Shown one piece after another: positions 17,017 to 24,998 of a stretch of 59,048 bases of DNA; the first letter of the stretch is position 1; each line of letters begins with the position of its first letter. A model generated the notes under the pieces. It had not been told where the DNA came from. It did no database searches and saw only the letters and a program-made list of their open reading frames with translations. The translations under genes and the position numbers were made by a program. The stretch comes from Enterenecus faecium (GTDB taxonomy: Bacteria; Bacillota; Clostridia; Oscillospirales; Oscillospiraceae): positions 1-59,048 of the forward strand of contig DVFO01000107.1 of the NCBI GenBank assembly GCA_018713215.1, written 5' to 3'.

Positions 17017-17786
17017 CCAAACGCATCATCCCCTGCCTGGACGTCCGGGACGGACGGGTGGTAAAGGGAATCAACTTCGTCAACATCCGAGACGCCGGGG
17101 ACCCGGTGGAACTGGCCCGGTACTACTCCGACCAGGGGGCGGATGAGATCGTCTTTCTGGACATCACCGCCACCAGCGATGCCCGGGACACCGTAGAGGA
17201 CGTGGTAGAGCGCACCGCCAGCCAGGTGTTTGTCCCCCTCACTGTGGGGGGCGGCATCCGCACCGTGGAGGATTTCCGCCGCCTGCTGCGTGCAGGGGCG
17301 GACAAGATTTCCGTCAACTCCTCGGCGGTGAAAAATCCTCAGCTCATAGCCGACGCCGCTCAGCTTTTCGGCTCTCAGTGCGTGGTGCTGGCCATTGATG
17401 CCAAGCGTCGAGAAGAGGGCTGGTTTGAGGTGGTGGTGGCGGGTGGCCGCATTCCTACCGGGCTGGACGCCGTGGAGTGGGCCAAGCGGGGCCAGGAGCT
17501 GGGGGCGGGAGAAATCCTCCTCACTTCCATGGACGCCGACGGTACCAAGGCGGGGTTCGACCTGGAGCTGACCCGGGCGGTGACCAGCGCTGTGTCCATC
17601 CCGGTGATTGCCTCGGGGGGCTGTGGGGAGTTGAGCCACTTCGCCCAGGTCTTTGAGGAGACTGACTGTGACGCCGCCCTGGCCGCCAGCCTGTTCCACT
17701 TTGGGGAGCTCACGGTTCCCCAGGTGAAAGAATACCTCCGGGAGCAGAACATCCCGGTACGAGAGAGGGGAGAGGGCCATGTTTGA
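17010..17786 (+). CDS. hisF: Imidazole glycerol phosphate synthase cyclase subunit
   Basis: HisF cyclises PRFAR with ammonia from HisH to give imidazole glycerol phosphate and AICAR. The 258-residue barrel begins MLAKRIIPCLDVRDGRVVKG with the catalytic Asp, and has VGGGIRTVEDFRRLL at about 80-94, SVNSSAVKNP, the second catalytic Asp in LLTSMDADGTKAGFD and IASGGCGELSHF for phosphate binding. It overlaps hisA by seven bases and hisI by eight. Confidence 0.97.
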   Translation: MLAKRIIPCLDVRDGRVVKGINFVNIRDAGDPVELARYYSDQGADEIVFLDITATSDARDTVEDVVERTASQVFVPLTVGGGIRTVEDFRRLLRAGADKISVNSSAVKNPQLIADAAQLFGSQCVVLAIDAKRREEGWFEVVVAGGRIPTGLDAVEWAKRGQELGAGEILLTSMDADGTKAGFDLELTRAVTSAVSIPVIASGGCGELSHFAQVFEETDCDAALAASLFHFGELTVPQVKEYLREQNIPVRERGEGHV

Positions 17787-18099
17787 TCTGGATTTGCTCT
17801 TTCAAAAGTCAGACCTTATCCCGGTGATCATCCAGGATTCGGACACCCGCCAGGTGCTGATGCTGGGCTTTACCAACCGGGAGGCGGTGGAGAAGACCCT
17901 GGAGACCAAAACCGCCTGGTTCTGGAGCCGCAGCCGCCAGAAGCTGTGGAACAAGGGGGAGAGCAGCGGGCATTTTCTCTATGTCAACGAGATCTTTACC
18001 GACTGCGATACCGATACCCTGCTGTATCTGTGTACTCCCAAAGGCCCCACCTGTCACACCGGGGCCACCAGTTGTTTTTTCCGGGAAATCGAAGTATAA
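17779..18099 (+). CDS. hisI: Phosphoribosyl-AMP cyclohydrolase
   Basis: HisI opens the adenine ring of PR-AMP, the third step of the pathway, in a zinc-dependent dimer. The 106-residue protein is the stand-alone cyclohydrolase. It shows VLMLGFTNREAVEKTLET, WFWSRSRQKLWNKGESSGH at about 47-65 and the metal-binding DCDTDTLLYLC with a later CHTG cysteine. The pyrophosphohydrolase step is encoded by a separate gene downstream, unlike the HisIE fusion of enterobacteria. Confidence 0.96.
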   Translation: MFDLDLLFQKSDLIPVIIQDSDTRQVLMLGFTNREAVEKTLETKTAWFWSRSRQKLWNKGESSGHFLYVNEIFTDCDTDTLLYLCTPKGPTCHTGATSCFFREIEV

Positions 18100-18138
18100 T
18101 CAACCTGTACCATGGAATACGATAAGGAGAGGATTCCC

Positions 18139-18465
18139 ATGAATGATACCATGCAGAGCCTGTACTCGGTGGTTCTGGACCGCAAGGCCAATCACCAGGA
18201 GGGCTCCTATACCTGCTACCTGTTTGACAAGGGGCTGGATAAGATCCTCAAAAAGGTGGGGGAGGAGTGTGCGGAGACCATCATCGCCGCTAAAAATGGC
18301 GTGAAAGAGGACACCGTGGGCGAGATTTCCGACCTCATCTATCACCTGATGGTGATGATGGCCCAGCAGAACATCCCTCTGGAGGATGTGATGGCCGAGC
18401 TGGACCGCCGCAGTTTGAAAATTGGAAATTTGAAAACCATGAAACAAGTGGATCGGGAGACCTGA
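18139..18465 (+). CDS. hisE: Phosphoribosyl-ATP pyrophosphohydrolase
   Basis: HisE removes pyrophosphate from PR-ATP, the second step of the pathway. The start is placed at ATG 18139 because AAGGAGAGG sits nine bases before it; an earlier in-frame ATG at 18112 lacks a ribosome site. The product of 108 residues has the all-alpha MazG-like fold with the metal-binding pattern KKVGEECAETIIAAKNG and DLIYHLMVMM. It ends one base before the next gene. Confidence 0.95.
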   Translation: MNDTMQSLYSVVLDRKANHQEGSYTCYLFDKGLDKILKKVGEECAETIIAAKNGVKEDTVGEISDLIYHLMVMMAQQNIPLEDVMAELDRRSLKIGNLKTMKQVDRET

Positions 18466-18466
18466 T

Positions 18467-19192
18467 ATGCAACAGTATGGTTCTTTTAACCCCAGTGAGT
18501 TTGACAGCAGCTATGCGGCCGGAGGGCTGACCCTCAACCGCTATATTTCCCGCACCTTTGGCTGGATGTTCCTGGGCCTTATGGTCACCTTTGCGCTGGC
18601 CTGGTACATGGCCGCCAGCGGCCTGGTGATACGGCTGCTGATGACCACGCCCTCCATTTTGATGATACTGCTGGTGGCGGAAATCGTCGTGGTTTTGGTC
18701 TTCTCCGCCCGCCTGCATAAGCAGTCGGTGAATGTGAGTAGATGCCTGTTTTTCGTCTACTCCATTCTCAATGGCGTGGTGTTCTCCGTCTATTTTGTGG
18801 CCTTTGATGTGGCGGCGTTGATTTTGGTCTTTGGGTTGACCGCCCTCTTTTTCGGCGGCTTTGCCCTGTATGGCCGATTCGCCCGCACGGACCTGTCCCG
18901 TCTGCGCCCTCTGATTTTCGGCGGGCTCATCTTCCTGGTCATCAGCGGTTTGGTGCTGATGCTCTTTGATATCCGTGCGATGGATCGACTGGTGTGTATG
19001 GTGGGGCTTGTGATTTTTCTGTGTGCCACCGCCTATGACACCCAGAAGATCAAGAAGAACTACGAGTATTTCAGCCACGATGTGGCGCTGCTGGAGCGGG
19101 CCTCGATTTACTCCGCTCTCCAGCTGTATTTGGATTTCATCAACCTGTTTTTGTATCTCCTGCGCTTCCTGGGATCCAGAAATCGGAAGTGA
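18467..19192 (+). CDS. Bax inhibitor-1/YccA family membrane protein
   Basis: This 241-residue protein has seven hydrophobic segments after a 30-residue polar N-terminus. It ends in the family pattern, with CATAYDTQKIKKNYEYF at about 185-201 and SIYSALQLYLDFINLFLYLLR near the C-terminus, where the two Asp residues form the pH-sensing pair seen in the BsYetJ calcium-leak channel. It follows hisE by one base and is probably cotranscribed with the his operon without sharing its pathway. Family sure, physiological role unknown. Confidence 0.9.
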   Translation: MQQYGSFNPSEFDSSYAAGGLTLNRYISRTFGWMFLGLMVTFALAWYMAASGLVIRLLMTTPSILMILLVAEIVVVLVFSARLHKQSVNVSRCLFFVYSILNGVVFSVYFVAFDVAALILVFGLTALFFGGFALYGRFARTDLSRLRPLIFGGLIFLVISGLVLMLFDIRAMDRLVCMVGLVIFLCATAYDTQKIKKNYEYFSHDVALLERASIYSALQLYLDFINLFLYLLRFLGSRNRK

Positions 19193-19198
19193 AAGGGA

Positions 19199-19230
19199 AA
19201 GCCCTCCTGCGTTGTGCAGGAGGGCTTGTT
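19199..19230. terminator. Bidirectional terminator
   Basis: AAGCCCTCCTGC (19199-19210) pairs perfectly with GCAGGAGGGCTT (19216-19227) around a five-base loop. It lies between convergent operons, the his operon on the plus strand and the Dlt-like operon on the minus strand. Confidence 0.85.
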
Positions 19231-19234
19231 TATG

Positions 19235-20200
19235 TTATTTGGGTGCCGCCTTGGCCACTTCTGCTTCATAGTTTTCCAGCAGATTGTTCCAATTGGCATA
19301 TTTGCTGTCTCCGCGACGATCAGAGAACATCTGGGTCCCTTCCAGATATTTGGCCAGGAATTGAGAGACCTTGACCGTACCGGTGTGATTCAAGTGGTCG
19401 CCCCGGTCAAAGGTATCCTTGGACCAGTCGATGGGGACCTCCTGGGTCTTGGTATTCAGGTCGATGTATTCCAGGCCCAGCTCGTCCGCCAACTGCTGAA
19501 TGCCGTTGTGGCGCTGGTAGTTCCAGTTGACGGTGCTTGGGGTACTCAGCAGCAGCAGCTTGGCGCCGTGTTCCTCACACAGCTCCTGAATCTGCTCCAC
19601 CAACAGCCGGTTGAGCACGGGAATGGATGCAGCTTTATCCGTGTAGGTCATGTAGTTGGAGGCATCTGCACTGCTGGCTGCACTGCTCAGGCGGTATCCC
19701 TTATAGGGAGTGGTGTAGCTGTTGCCATCGGTGGGGCTGAAATCCTCCCGGGTCATGGTCTTCCAGCGGTCGTGGTAGCGGAGGATGGGCAGGTACCGGG
19801 ATACCTCGTCCATCACCACGGTTTTAGCCGGAATTTGACGGTAGATGCACAGGGTTTCCAGAATCACCAACTTGGGGGACTGGGTCTCAAAGGCACGCTC
19901 CAACAGGGTTTTGCTGTAGGAGAGATACTGGCGGCCGCTGCCGCACACGTAGCTGGTGTATCCGGTGTCTTTCCAAATGAGCAGGGGAGAGATGGAGAAG
20001 TAGGATTCGCTGTCTCCCACCACTACCACGTCAATGGAATTTTCGGGCTCACCCTGGATGCCGTTGGCGATGACCTCCTCCATACCGGCGTCCTTGGTGT
20101 TGTTCTTGGGAATGAAGAGAAAGGACAGGCCGTAGAGGATCACCAGAAGCCCCAGGGCAAAGGCGGCAAGGCCCAAGAGGGTTTTTGCGATTTTTACCAT
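19235..20200 (-). CDS. SGNH-like/DltD-like membrane-anchored protein
   Basis: This 321-residue protein has one N-terminal membrane helix (about 8-30) and an extracellular domain with an SGNH-hydrolase-like layout: VVVGDSESYFSISP at about 57-70 carrying the nucleophile Ser, and FDRGDHLNHTG at about 266-276 carrying the Asp-x-x-His pair. DltD and AlgJ/AlgX-type proteins have this fold and work with MBOAT partners to pass acyl groups to surface polymers. It is the last gene of the minus-strand operon, 15 bases after the MBOAT gene. The substrate is unknown. It is not a close match to the classical DltD sequence as I remember it, so the name is by fold and context. Confidence 0.75.
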   Translation of the reverse strand: MVKIAKTLLGLAAFALGLLVILYGLSFLFIPKNNTKDAGMEEVIANGIQGEPENSIDVVVVGDSESYFSISPLLIWKDTGYTSYVCGSGRQYLSYSKTLLERAFETQSPKLVILETLCIYRQIPAKTVVMDEVSRYLPILRYHDRWKTMTREDFSPTDGNSYTTPYKGYRLSSAASSADASNYMTYTDKAASIPVLNRLLVEQIQELCEEHGAKLLLLSTPSTVNWNYQRHNGIQQLADELGLEYIDLNTKTQEVPIDWSKDTFDRGDHLNHTGTVKVSQFLAKYLEGTQMFSDRRGDSKYANWNNLLENYEAEVAKAAPK

Positions 20201-20214
20201 GAGATTACCTCCGA

Positions 20215-21807
20215 TTAAAAGCCTGCATAGATGGGGTCAACAGGGATGTAGCCGATGCCGTAGGCACCGAAGATGACCAGGAAGCAGATGGCTGCATAGT
20301 ACACGGCAATGCGCACCGGCCAGGACTTGGACACCAGGGTCTCGCCCAACTTGACGCCTCGCTCCTGCATAATGCCCACAACCAGCAGGAATACCAGGAA
20401 GAGCGCCACCAGAACGGTGTCGGGGCCGTCGATGCCGTAGGCAAAGAGGTTGCCCTTGAGGATGGGGGAGAAGGACCAGTCGGTTACCATGCGCCAGGCC
20501 ATTTTCAGGCCGTTCTTCAGGCCTTCCGCCCGGAAGAACAGCTCACCGATGCATACCAGCACGCAGGTTCTCAGGGTCTGCATGAGCCGATAGGCTATGT
20601 GGTTGCGGTCAATGTGGAGCCGCTCGGTGACGGTGAGGACCAGGGGCTGTACCAGATTTCCCGCAAAGATCAGGGCGAAGTGATACAGGCCGAAGAAGAT
20701 ATAGTTCCAGGCCGAACCGTGCCATAGGCCGTTGCACAGCCAGACACACAACAGCGCTACGCTGCTGGTGAGGATGGGGCCGTAACGGGGACCGAAGCGC
20801 TTTCTGGCCTTGGAGGTGAGCTTCTTCATGGGCTTGGACATGCTCACCGGGTAGAAGATGTAGTCCTTGAACCAGGTGCCCAGGGTGATGTGCCACCGCT
20901 GCCAGAACTCCGAGATGGTGCGAGAGAAGAAGGGGCGCTGGAAGTTTTCCGGCAGGGCTACCCCGAAGAGCTGGGCGCTGCCCAGAGCCACGTCAATGGT
21001 ACCGGAGAAGTCCATATACAGCTGGATGGTGTAGCAGATGGCAGCCACGGCGATGATGGAGCCGTTGTACTGGTCGTAGTCGGAAAAGACGTTGAGAATG
21101 AAGATGTTCAGTCGGTCCGCCACCACCATCTTCTTGATGATGCCCCACAGGATGCGCTGGCCTCCCAGCAGGAAGTTGTTCCAGCACATGGGGGGCGCCT
21201 CCCACAGCCGCTGGGCGGTCTGCTCATAGCGGCAAATGGGGCCCTCCATCATCTGGGGGAAGAACCCCAGGAACAGAGCCAGGCGGAAGAGATTGTGGTC
21301 GGCCTGAATCTTGCCCCGGTACACGTCAATCAGGTAGGACACAGCCTGGAGGGTGTAGAAGGAGATGCCAATGGGGAGCAAGAAGGAGGGCACCGGAAGA
21401 ATGGCGGGCATGTGGAGGAAGCGCAGCAGGGCGTTTCCGTTGCTGAGGAAGAAGTGGCTGTACTTGAGGGTGAGGAGCAGGCCGATGTGAATGACCACCG
21501 CCAGCAGGATGATGCCCCGCTGTTGCCGCTGAATGCCAGCACGGATGGCTTTCCGTTGGTCCGACTCCGCCAGCGCCAGCTTTTCCTTCCCGTTGCGTGC
21601 GGTCAGTTCCAGCCACAGCCCCAGGTGGTGAATGGACAGAGTGGAAAAGAGTAAATAGACAATCAGCGACCCGCTCACCGCCCAGAAGAACGCATAGCTG
21701 GCCAGCAGCAGGATCACGCGGCGCGCCCGTTGCGGTGTGATGGCATAGAGCCCCACCGTAGCAGGGAGCAGGACGGCCAGGTACTGGGGGGAGAAGTAGG
21801 AGGCCAT
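20215..21807 (-). CDS. MBOAT family O-acyltransferase (DltB/AlgI-like)
   Basis: This 530-residue multi-membrane protein belongs to the MBOAT family, which moves acyl or aminoacyl groups across the membrane onto polymers. The family shows as RPFFSRTISEFWQRWHITLG with FKDYIFYPV at about 290-320 and the catalytic His in LCNGLWHGSAWNYIFFGLYH at about 358-377. It is longer than DltB (about 400) and closer in size to AlgI-type proteins. It starts one base before the carrier-protein stop, so the two are translationally linked. Confidence 0.88.
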   Translation of the reverse strand: MASYFSPQYLAVLLPATVGLYAITPQRARRVILLLASYAFFWAVSGSLIVYLLFSTLSIHHLGLWLELTARNGKEKLALAESDQRKAIRAGIQRQQRGIILLAVVIHIGLLLTLKYSHFFLSNGNALLRFLHMPAILPVPSFLLPIGISFYTLQAVSYLIDVYRGKIQADHNLFRLALFLGFFPQMMEGPICRYEQTAQRLWEAPPMCWNNFLLGGQRILWGIIKKMVVADRLNIFILNVFSDYDQYNGSIIAVAAICYTIQLYMDFSGTIDVALGSAQLFGVALPENFQRPFFSRTISEFWQRWHITLGTWFKDYIFYPVSMSKPMKKLTSKARKRFGPRYGPILTSSVALLCVWLCNGLWHGSAWNYIFFGLYHFALIFAGNLVQPLVLTVTERLHIDRNHIAYRLMQTLRTCVLVCIGELFFRAEGLKNGLKMAWRMVTDWSFSPILKGNLFAYGIDGPDTVLVALFLVFLLVVGIMQERGVKLGETLVSKSWPVRIAVYYAAICFLVIFGAYGIGYIPVDPIYAGF

Positions 21808-21808
21808 G

Positions 21809-22039
21809 TTATCCCTCCTCTTGGAGACGTTGAATCATAGCCCAGAGGTTTTGGGCAGAGTTGAAGTTGTGGGGAATGACTTCCACGGTGGGAACGGTGA
21901 TGTCAAAGGCGTCCTCCAGCTCGGCCACGATGGAGATAATGTCCAGAGAGTTCAGGTGGTGCCCATCAATGAGGTCCTGGCAGTTAGCAAAGTCCAGGTC
22001 GGGGCGAATTTCCTCCAAGATTTCCAGCAGTTGTTCCAT
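21809..22039 (-). CDS. Acyl/aminoacyl carrier protein (DltC-like)
   Basis: The start is fixed at 22039 by a GAGGT ribosome site eight bases upstream; the frame is open further up but without a start signal. The 76-residue helical protein has the 4'-phosphopantetheine motif LNSLDIISIV with the attachment Ser at about residue 31. The usual Asp before that Ser is Asn here. Acidic composition and length are as for DltC. Encoded between the decarboxylase and MBOAT genes, it is the likely tether for the substrate activated by the ligase. Confidence 0.85.
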   Translation of the reverse strand: MEQLLEILEEIRPDLDFANCQDLIDGHHLNSLDIISIVAELEDAFDITVPTVEVIPHNFNSAQNLWAMIQRLQEEG

Positions 22040-22049
22040 GATAATTACC

Positions 22050-23228
22050 TCATTTCTGTAGATTTGATGTATTGAGATGGTAGGTTTCAAAGTGGGAGCG
22101 CAGCTCGTCCACCTGTCCGTCTGGGTGGCGGTACAGGACAGCGGGCAGGTCCCGGCTGAGGAATAGGGAAATACCCTCGGTCATGCAGTAGGCCCCCGTG
22201 CGCTCAAAGGCCAGCACATCTCCCACGTGGAGAGAGGGGAGGGGCAGCTGCTTGACCAGAATGTCATTGATGGTGCAGAGAGAGCCACAGATGTTCCACG
22301 GCTCCACATTTCCCGGGGAATGGTGGGTGTAGTGGCGGATGGGGGGCAGCTTCATGGCCATGGACTGGCCGTAGTACACCAGCTGGTGCATGCCGCCGTC
22401 TACAATGGCATAGTTCTGCTTGTGGTTGCACTTGGCATCCACCACCCGGGTGAAGTAGGTGCCGCAGTGGGCGGCCAGGCTCCGGCCCAGCTCCAGGGTG
22501 ATGGTGCCGGAGAAGGTCATAGTTTGTAGCAGCTGGGCAAATTGCTCCAGGTACTCGTCCTCCGGGAAGTCATCCTCGGCGTAGTAACTCACCGGGAAGC
22601 CGGGGCCAAACTCCAATTCTTCCATGGGATGGCCCAGCAGCTGCTCCAGAGTCTGCAAAAACTCGTCCACCGTGGACAGCTCCCGGGTCAGACGCTTCAC
22701 CGAGGTCTTCTGGGTGCCAGAGAAGTACTGAATACCCTTGAAGTGGAGCAGCGGGTCATTCTGGTTCTGGGTGAGGATGTCGGTGATCTCGTCCTTTTCC
22801 AGACCAAACTGGTTGCCGCTGGTCAGACGCAGCAGCAGGGAAACCGGGGAACCGCTGTCCTGGGCGGTGCGGTGGATGAGGCGGAACTGCTCCATGGACT
22901 CCACCGTAAAGATGGCCGGAGAGTTGGGCAGGATTTCCTGGATGAACTCCGGGGTCTTGTACACCCCAGACACCACAAACTGGGACAGGGGCAGGCCCTG
23001 TTGGGCACAGATGCGGTACTCACCGGGGGAGCACAGCTCCAGCCGCTCCACCAGAGGAGAGAGGTATCCGGCCAGGAAGGGATTGGCCTTGATGGCGTAG
23101 CACAGACCTACTCCGGAAGGCAGTTTGGAACGCAGGTAGGAAACCCGCTGTTGCAGCGTATCCCCGTCAAACAGGTACAGGGGGGTGGCATGTTGCGTGA
23201 GCAGGGATTGCACAGCGATATCATCCAC
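22050..23228 (-). CDS. PLP-dependent decarboxylase, LysA/BtrK-like (fold type III)
   Basis: This 392-residue protein has the alanine-racemase-like barrel followed by the decarboxylase beta domain. The PLP lysine is in LCYAIKANP (Lys47). The glycine-rich phosphate site appears as FGPGFPVSYY and TLELGRSLAAHCG, and the second active-site half as GSLCTINDIL (catalytic Cys and Asp) with FERTGAYCMTEG (Tyr). The HxGSQ motif of diaminopimelate decarboxylase is replaced by IQYFSGTQ. BtrK of butirosin synthesis is a relative that decarboxylates an amino acid bound to a carrier protein, and similar ligase/decarboxylase pairs occur in exosortase-linked loci. Housekeeping LysA is unlikely here because the gene is overlapped by the adenylating ligase (8 bp) and followed by a carrier protein. 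The substrate is unknown. Confidence 0.82.
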   Translation of the reverse strand: MDDIAVQSLLTQHATPLYLFDGDTLQQRVSYLRSKLPSGVGLCYAIKANPFLAGYLSPLVERLELCSPGEYRICAQQGLPLSQFVVSGVYKTPEFIQEILPNSPAIFTVESMEQFRLIHRTAQDSGSPVSLLLRLTSGNQFGLEKDEITDILTQNQNDPLLHFKGIQYFSGTQKTSVKRLTRELSTVDEFLQTLEQLLGHPMEELEFGPGFPVSYYAEDDFPEDEYLEQFAQLLQTMTFSGTITLELGRSLAAHCGTYFTRVVDAKCNHKQNYAIVDGGMHQLVYYGQSMAMKLPPIRHYTHHSPGNVEPWNICGSLCTINDILVKQLPLPSLHVGDVLAFERTGAYCMTEGISLFLSRDLPAVLYRHPDGQVDELRSHFETYHLNTSNLQK

Positions 23229-24735
23229 GGCTACCAGCTCCTTTCATCAGTAATGTGCGGTCAATTTTGCCGTTCTTGTTCAGGGGGAACTGGTCCACCT
23301 GACGGAACACATTGGGAATCATATACGGGGGAAGGGTGGGAAGCAGCTGTAAGCGCAGCTCCTTGGAGGTGAGCTCTCCCTGGTAGAAGGCATACAGCCG
23401 ATGCTTTTCGCTGTGGAACACGCAGCAGCAACGATGTACACCGGGGAGGTTGGACACGGCCCGCTCAATCTCCTCCAGCTCGATACGGTGGCCCATGTGC
23501 TTGATCTGGAAGTCCTTGCGGCCGCAGAAGTGCAGCTCTCCCAGGGTGGAGTATCGGGCCAAATCGCCGGTGCGATAGATGCGCTCGGGATAGCATGGGT
23601 TGAGGGGATTGTTGGGGAAGGCGGCGGCCGTCTGTTCCGGGTTGCGGTAGTAGCCCAGGGCCAGGGCCGAGCCTCGCACACACACCTCGCCCACCACATT
23701 GGGAGACGTGACCAGCTGGTCGTCCCCATCCAGCAGGAACACGTCCTCGTTGGGGAACGCCTGTCCCATGGGAATGCCGTCGGGATAGGACCGCTCCCGG
23801 TCAATGATGTGGTATGTACAGTTGCAGGTGATCTCGGTGGGGCCGTACAGATTGACAAATTGGGCGCGGGGCAAGTGCTCCATCCAGATCTTCAGGTGCT
23901 TGGCGGGCATTACCTCGCCGCTGAACAGCACCTTGTTCACTGTCTCCGGTGTGCGATAGTCCAGACCGTGGACGGTGGTGATCAAGCACAGAGCCGATAC
24001 CGCCCAGATCAAGGTGGTGGCCCGGTGTTCACACAAGAAATCCAGCAACTGCTGGGGCTGGGAGAACAGGGGGCGGGGCACCAACACCAGGGTGGCGCCA
24101 GTGGCCAGGGCGGAGTAGATGTCCTTTACCGATACGTCAAAGTCAAAGGGTGCCTGGTTGGCAATGACGTCCTTCTGCGTAATGGAGAAGACGGGACAGA
24201 AGTGGTCAATGAAATCCAGGGTGGAGCGGTGTCCCACCACCACAGCCTTGGGCACCCCGGTGGAGCCGGAGGTGAAGTTGGCATAGAGGGGGGCGGTGTC
24301 CACATGGCGCTGCCGGATTTGGGCCAGCAGGGCACGGTCCACAGTGCTTTTCACCAGGTCCTGATAGAGCAGGATGCGGTGAGGCGGAAATACCTCTTCC
24401 AGGGCTGCCCGGTGCTCCTCGTCGGTGATGACAAAGGGCGCCTGCAACACCGACTGCATCTGCTGGAGCCGGGAAGTGGGAAGCTGGGTATTGAAGGATA
24501 CGTAAAAACCGCCGGCATACACGATGCCCCAGAAGGCGCAGAGGTTTTCCACGCTCTTTTCCATATAGACAGCCACAGGCTGTCCTTTGGCCAGGGAGAG
24601 GGCTAGGGAGGAACCCACCCGTCGGCTGTTCTCCAGCGCTTGGGCGAAGGTAATCGACTGCTGCTCGTCCACCAGAGCTGGTTTTTCAGGGTACAGCTGT
24701 GCGCTGCGTTCCAGGTATTCCAAAATATTCGTCAT
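23221..24735 (-). CDS. AMP-forming amino-acid ligase (DltA/NRPS A-domain-like)
   Basis: This 504-residue adenylate-forming enzyme should activate a carboxylate with ATP and load the carrier protein. Core motifs are FTSGSTGVPKAVVVGH at about 151-166 (phosphate loop), NQAPFDFDVSVKDIYSAL around 195-212 with the Asp that holds an alpha-amino group in amino-acid-activating domains, NLYGPTEITC at about 300, YRTGDLARY and the final NKNGKIDRTLL with the catalytic Lys. The region is close to DltA, which loads D-alanine, but the linked decarboxylase argues for a different or modified substrate. It is the first gene of the operon, with TAGGAGACAG before the ATG. Confidence 0.85.
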   Translation of the reverse strand: MTNILEYLERSAQLYPEKPALVDEQQSITFAQALENSRRVGSSLALSLAKGQPVAVYMEKSVENLCAFWGIVYAGGFYVSFNTQLPTSRLQQMQSVLQAPFVITDEEHRAALEEVFPPHRILLYQDLVKSTVDRALLAQIRQRHVDTAPLYANFTSGSTGVPKAVVVGHRSTLDFIDHFCPVFSITQKDVIANQAPFDFDVSVKDIYSALATGATLVLVPRPLFSQPQQLLDFLCEHRATTLIWAVSALCLITTVHGLDYRTPETVNKVLFSGEVMPAKHLKIWMEHLPRAQFVNLYGPTEITCNCTYHIIDRERSYPDGIPMGQAFPNEDVFLLDGDDQLVTSPNVVGEVCVRGSALALGYYRNPEQTAAAFPNNPLNPCYPERIYRTGDLARYSTLGELHFCGRKDFQIKHMGHRIELEEIERAVSNLPGVHRCCCVFHSEKHRLYAFYQGELTSKELRLQLLPTLPPYMIPNVFRQVDQFPLNKNGKIDRTLLMKGAGSRG

Positions 24736-24828
24736 AGCGTATCTGTCTCCTATGAGGTGTCAGGGGGAACAGCCCCCTACATGTGTCATAGTATGGGGGA
24801 TAAATTTTAACACTGCCATGGGTCTTTT

Positions 24829-24844
24829 CTTAAGAATTCTTAAG
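24829..24844. promoter_or_regulatory. 16-bp perfect palindrome between the Dlt-like operon and trpS
   Basis: CTTAAGAATTCTTAAG lies in the divergent region, 94 bases before the ligase start and just upstream of the trpS promoter. It may be an operator; AT-rich palindromes also occur by chance. A small G-run/C-run hairpin (24763-24779) lies in the ligase leader. Confidence 0.35.
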
Positions 24845-24880
24845 GATGTGGAAACAAATTGTAGTAATTACACCCGCTGG

Positions 24881-24909
24881 TTGCAGCCCTTACAGGGATG
24901 TGGTATAAT
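24881..24909 (+). promoter_or_regulatory. trpS promoter
   Basis: TTGCAG (24881-24886), 17 bases and a perfect TATAAT (24904-24909). The 5' leader to the trpS start is about 85 bases, too short for a T-box. Confidence 0.8.
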
Positions 24910-24998
24910 GTGTGGAAAACAGCAAAGGGCTAAAATCAGGCCCATTTATGCCCAATACGGGCGGCTGATTGGGAAAAATAGCAAAGGTTGTGAAGCAT

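Noticed and set aside
22050..23228. Housekeeping diaminopimelate decarboxylase (lysA)
   Set aside because: The barrel motif HxGSQ is replaced by YFSGTQ and the gene is locked in an operon with a ligase, carrier protein, MBOAT and SGNH protein; a role in lysine synthesis is less likely, though not excluded.
24910..24998. Possible T-box riboswitch before trpS
   Set aside because: The promoter leaves only about 85 bases of leader, with no specifier stem, no T-box sequence and no terminator.
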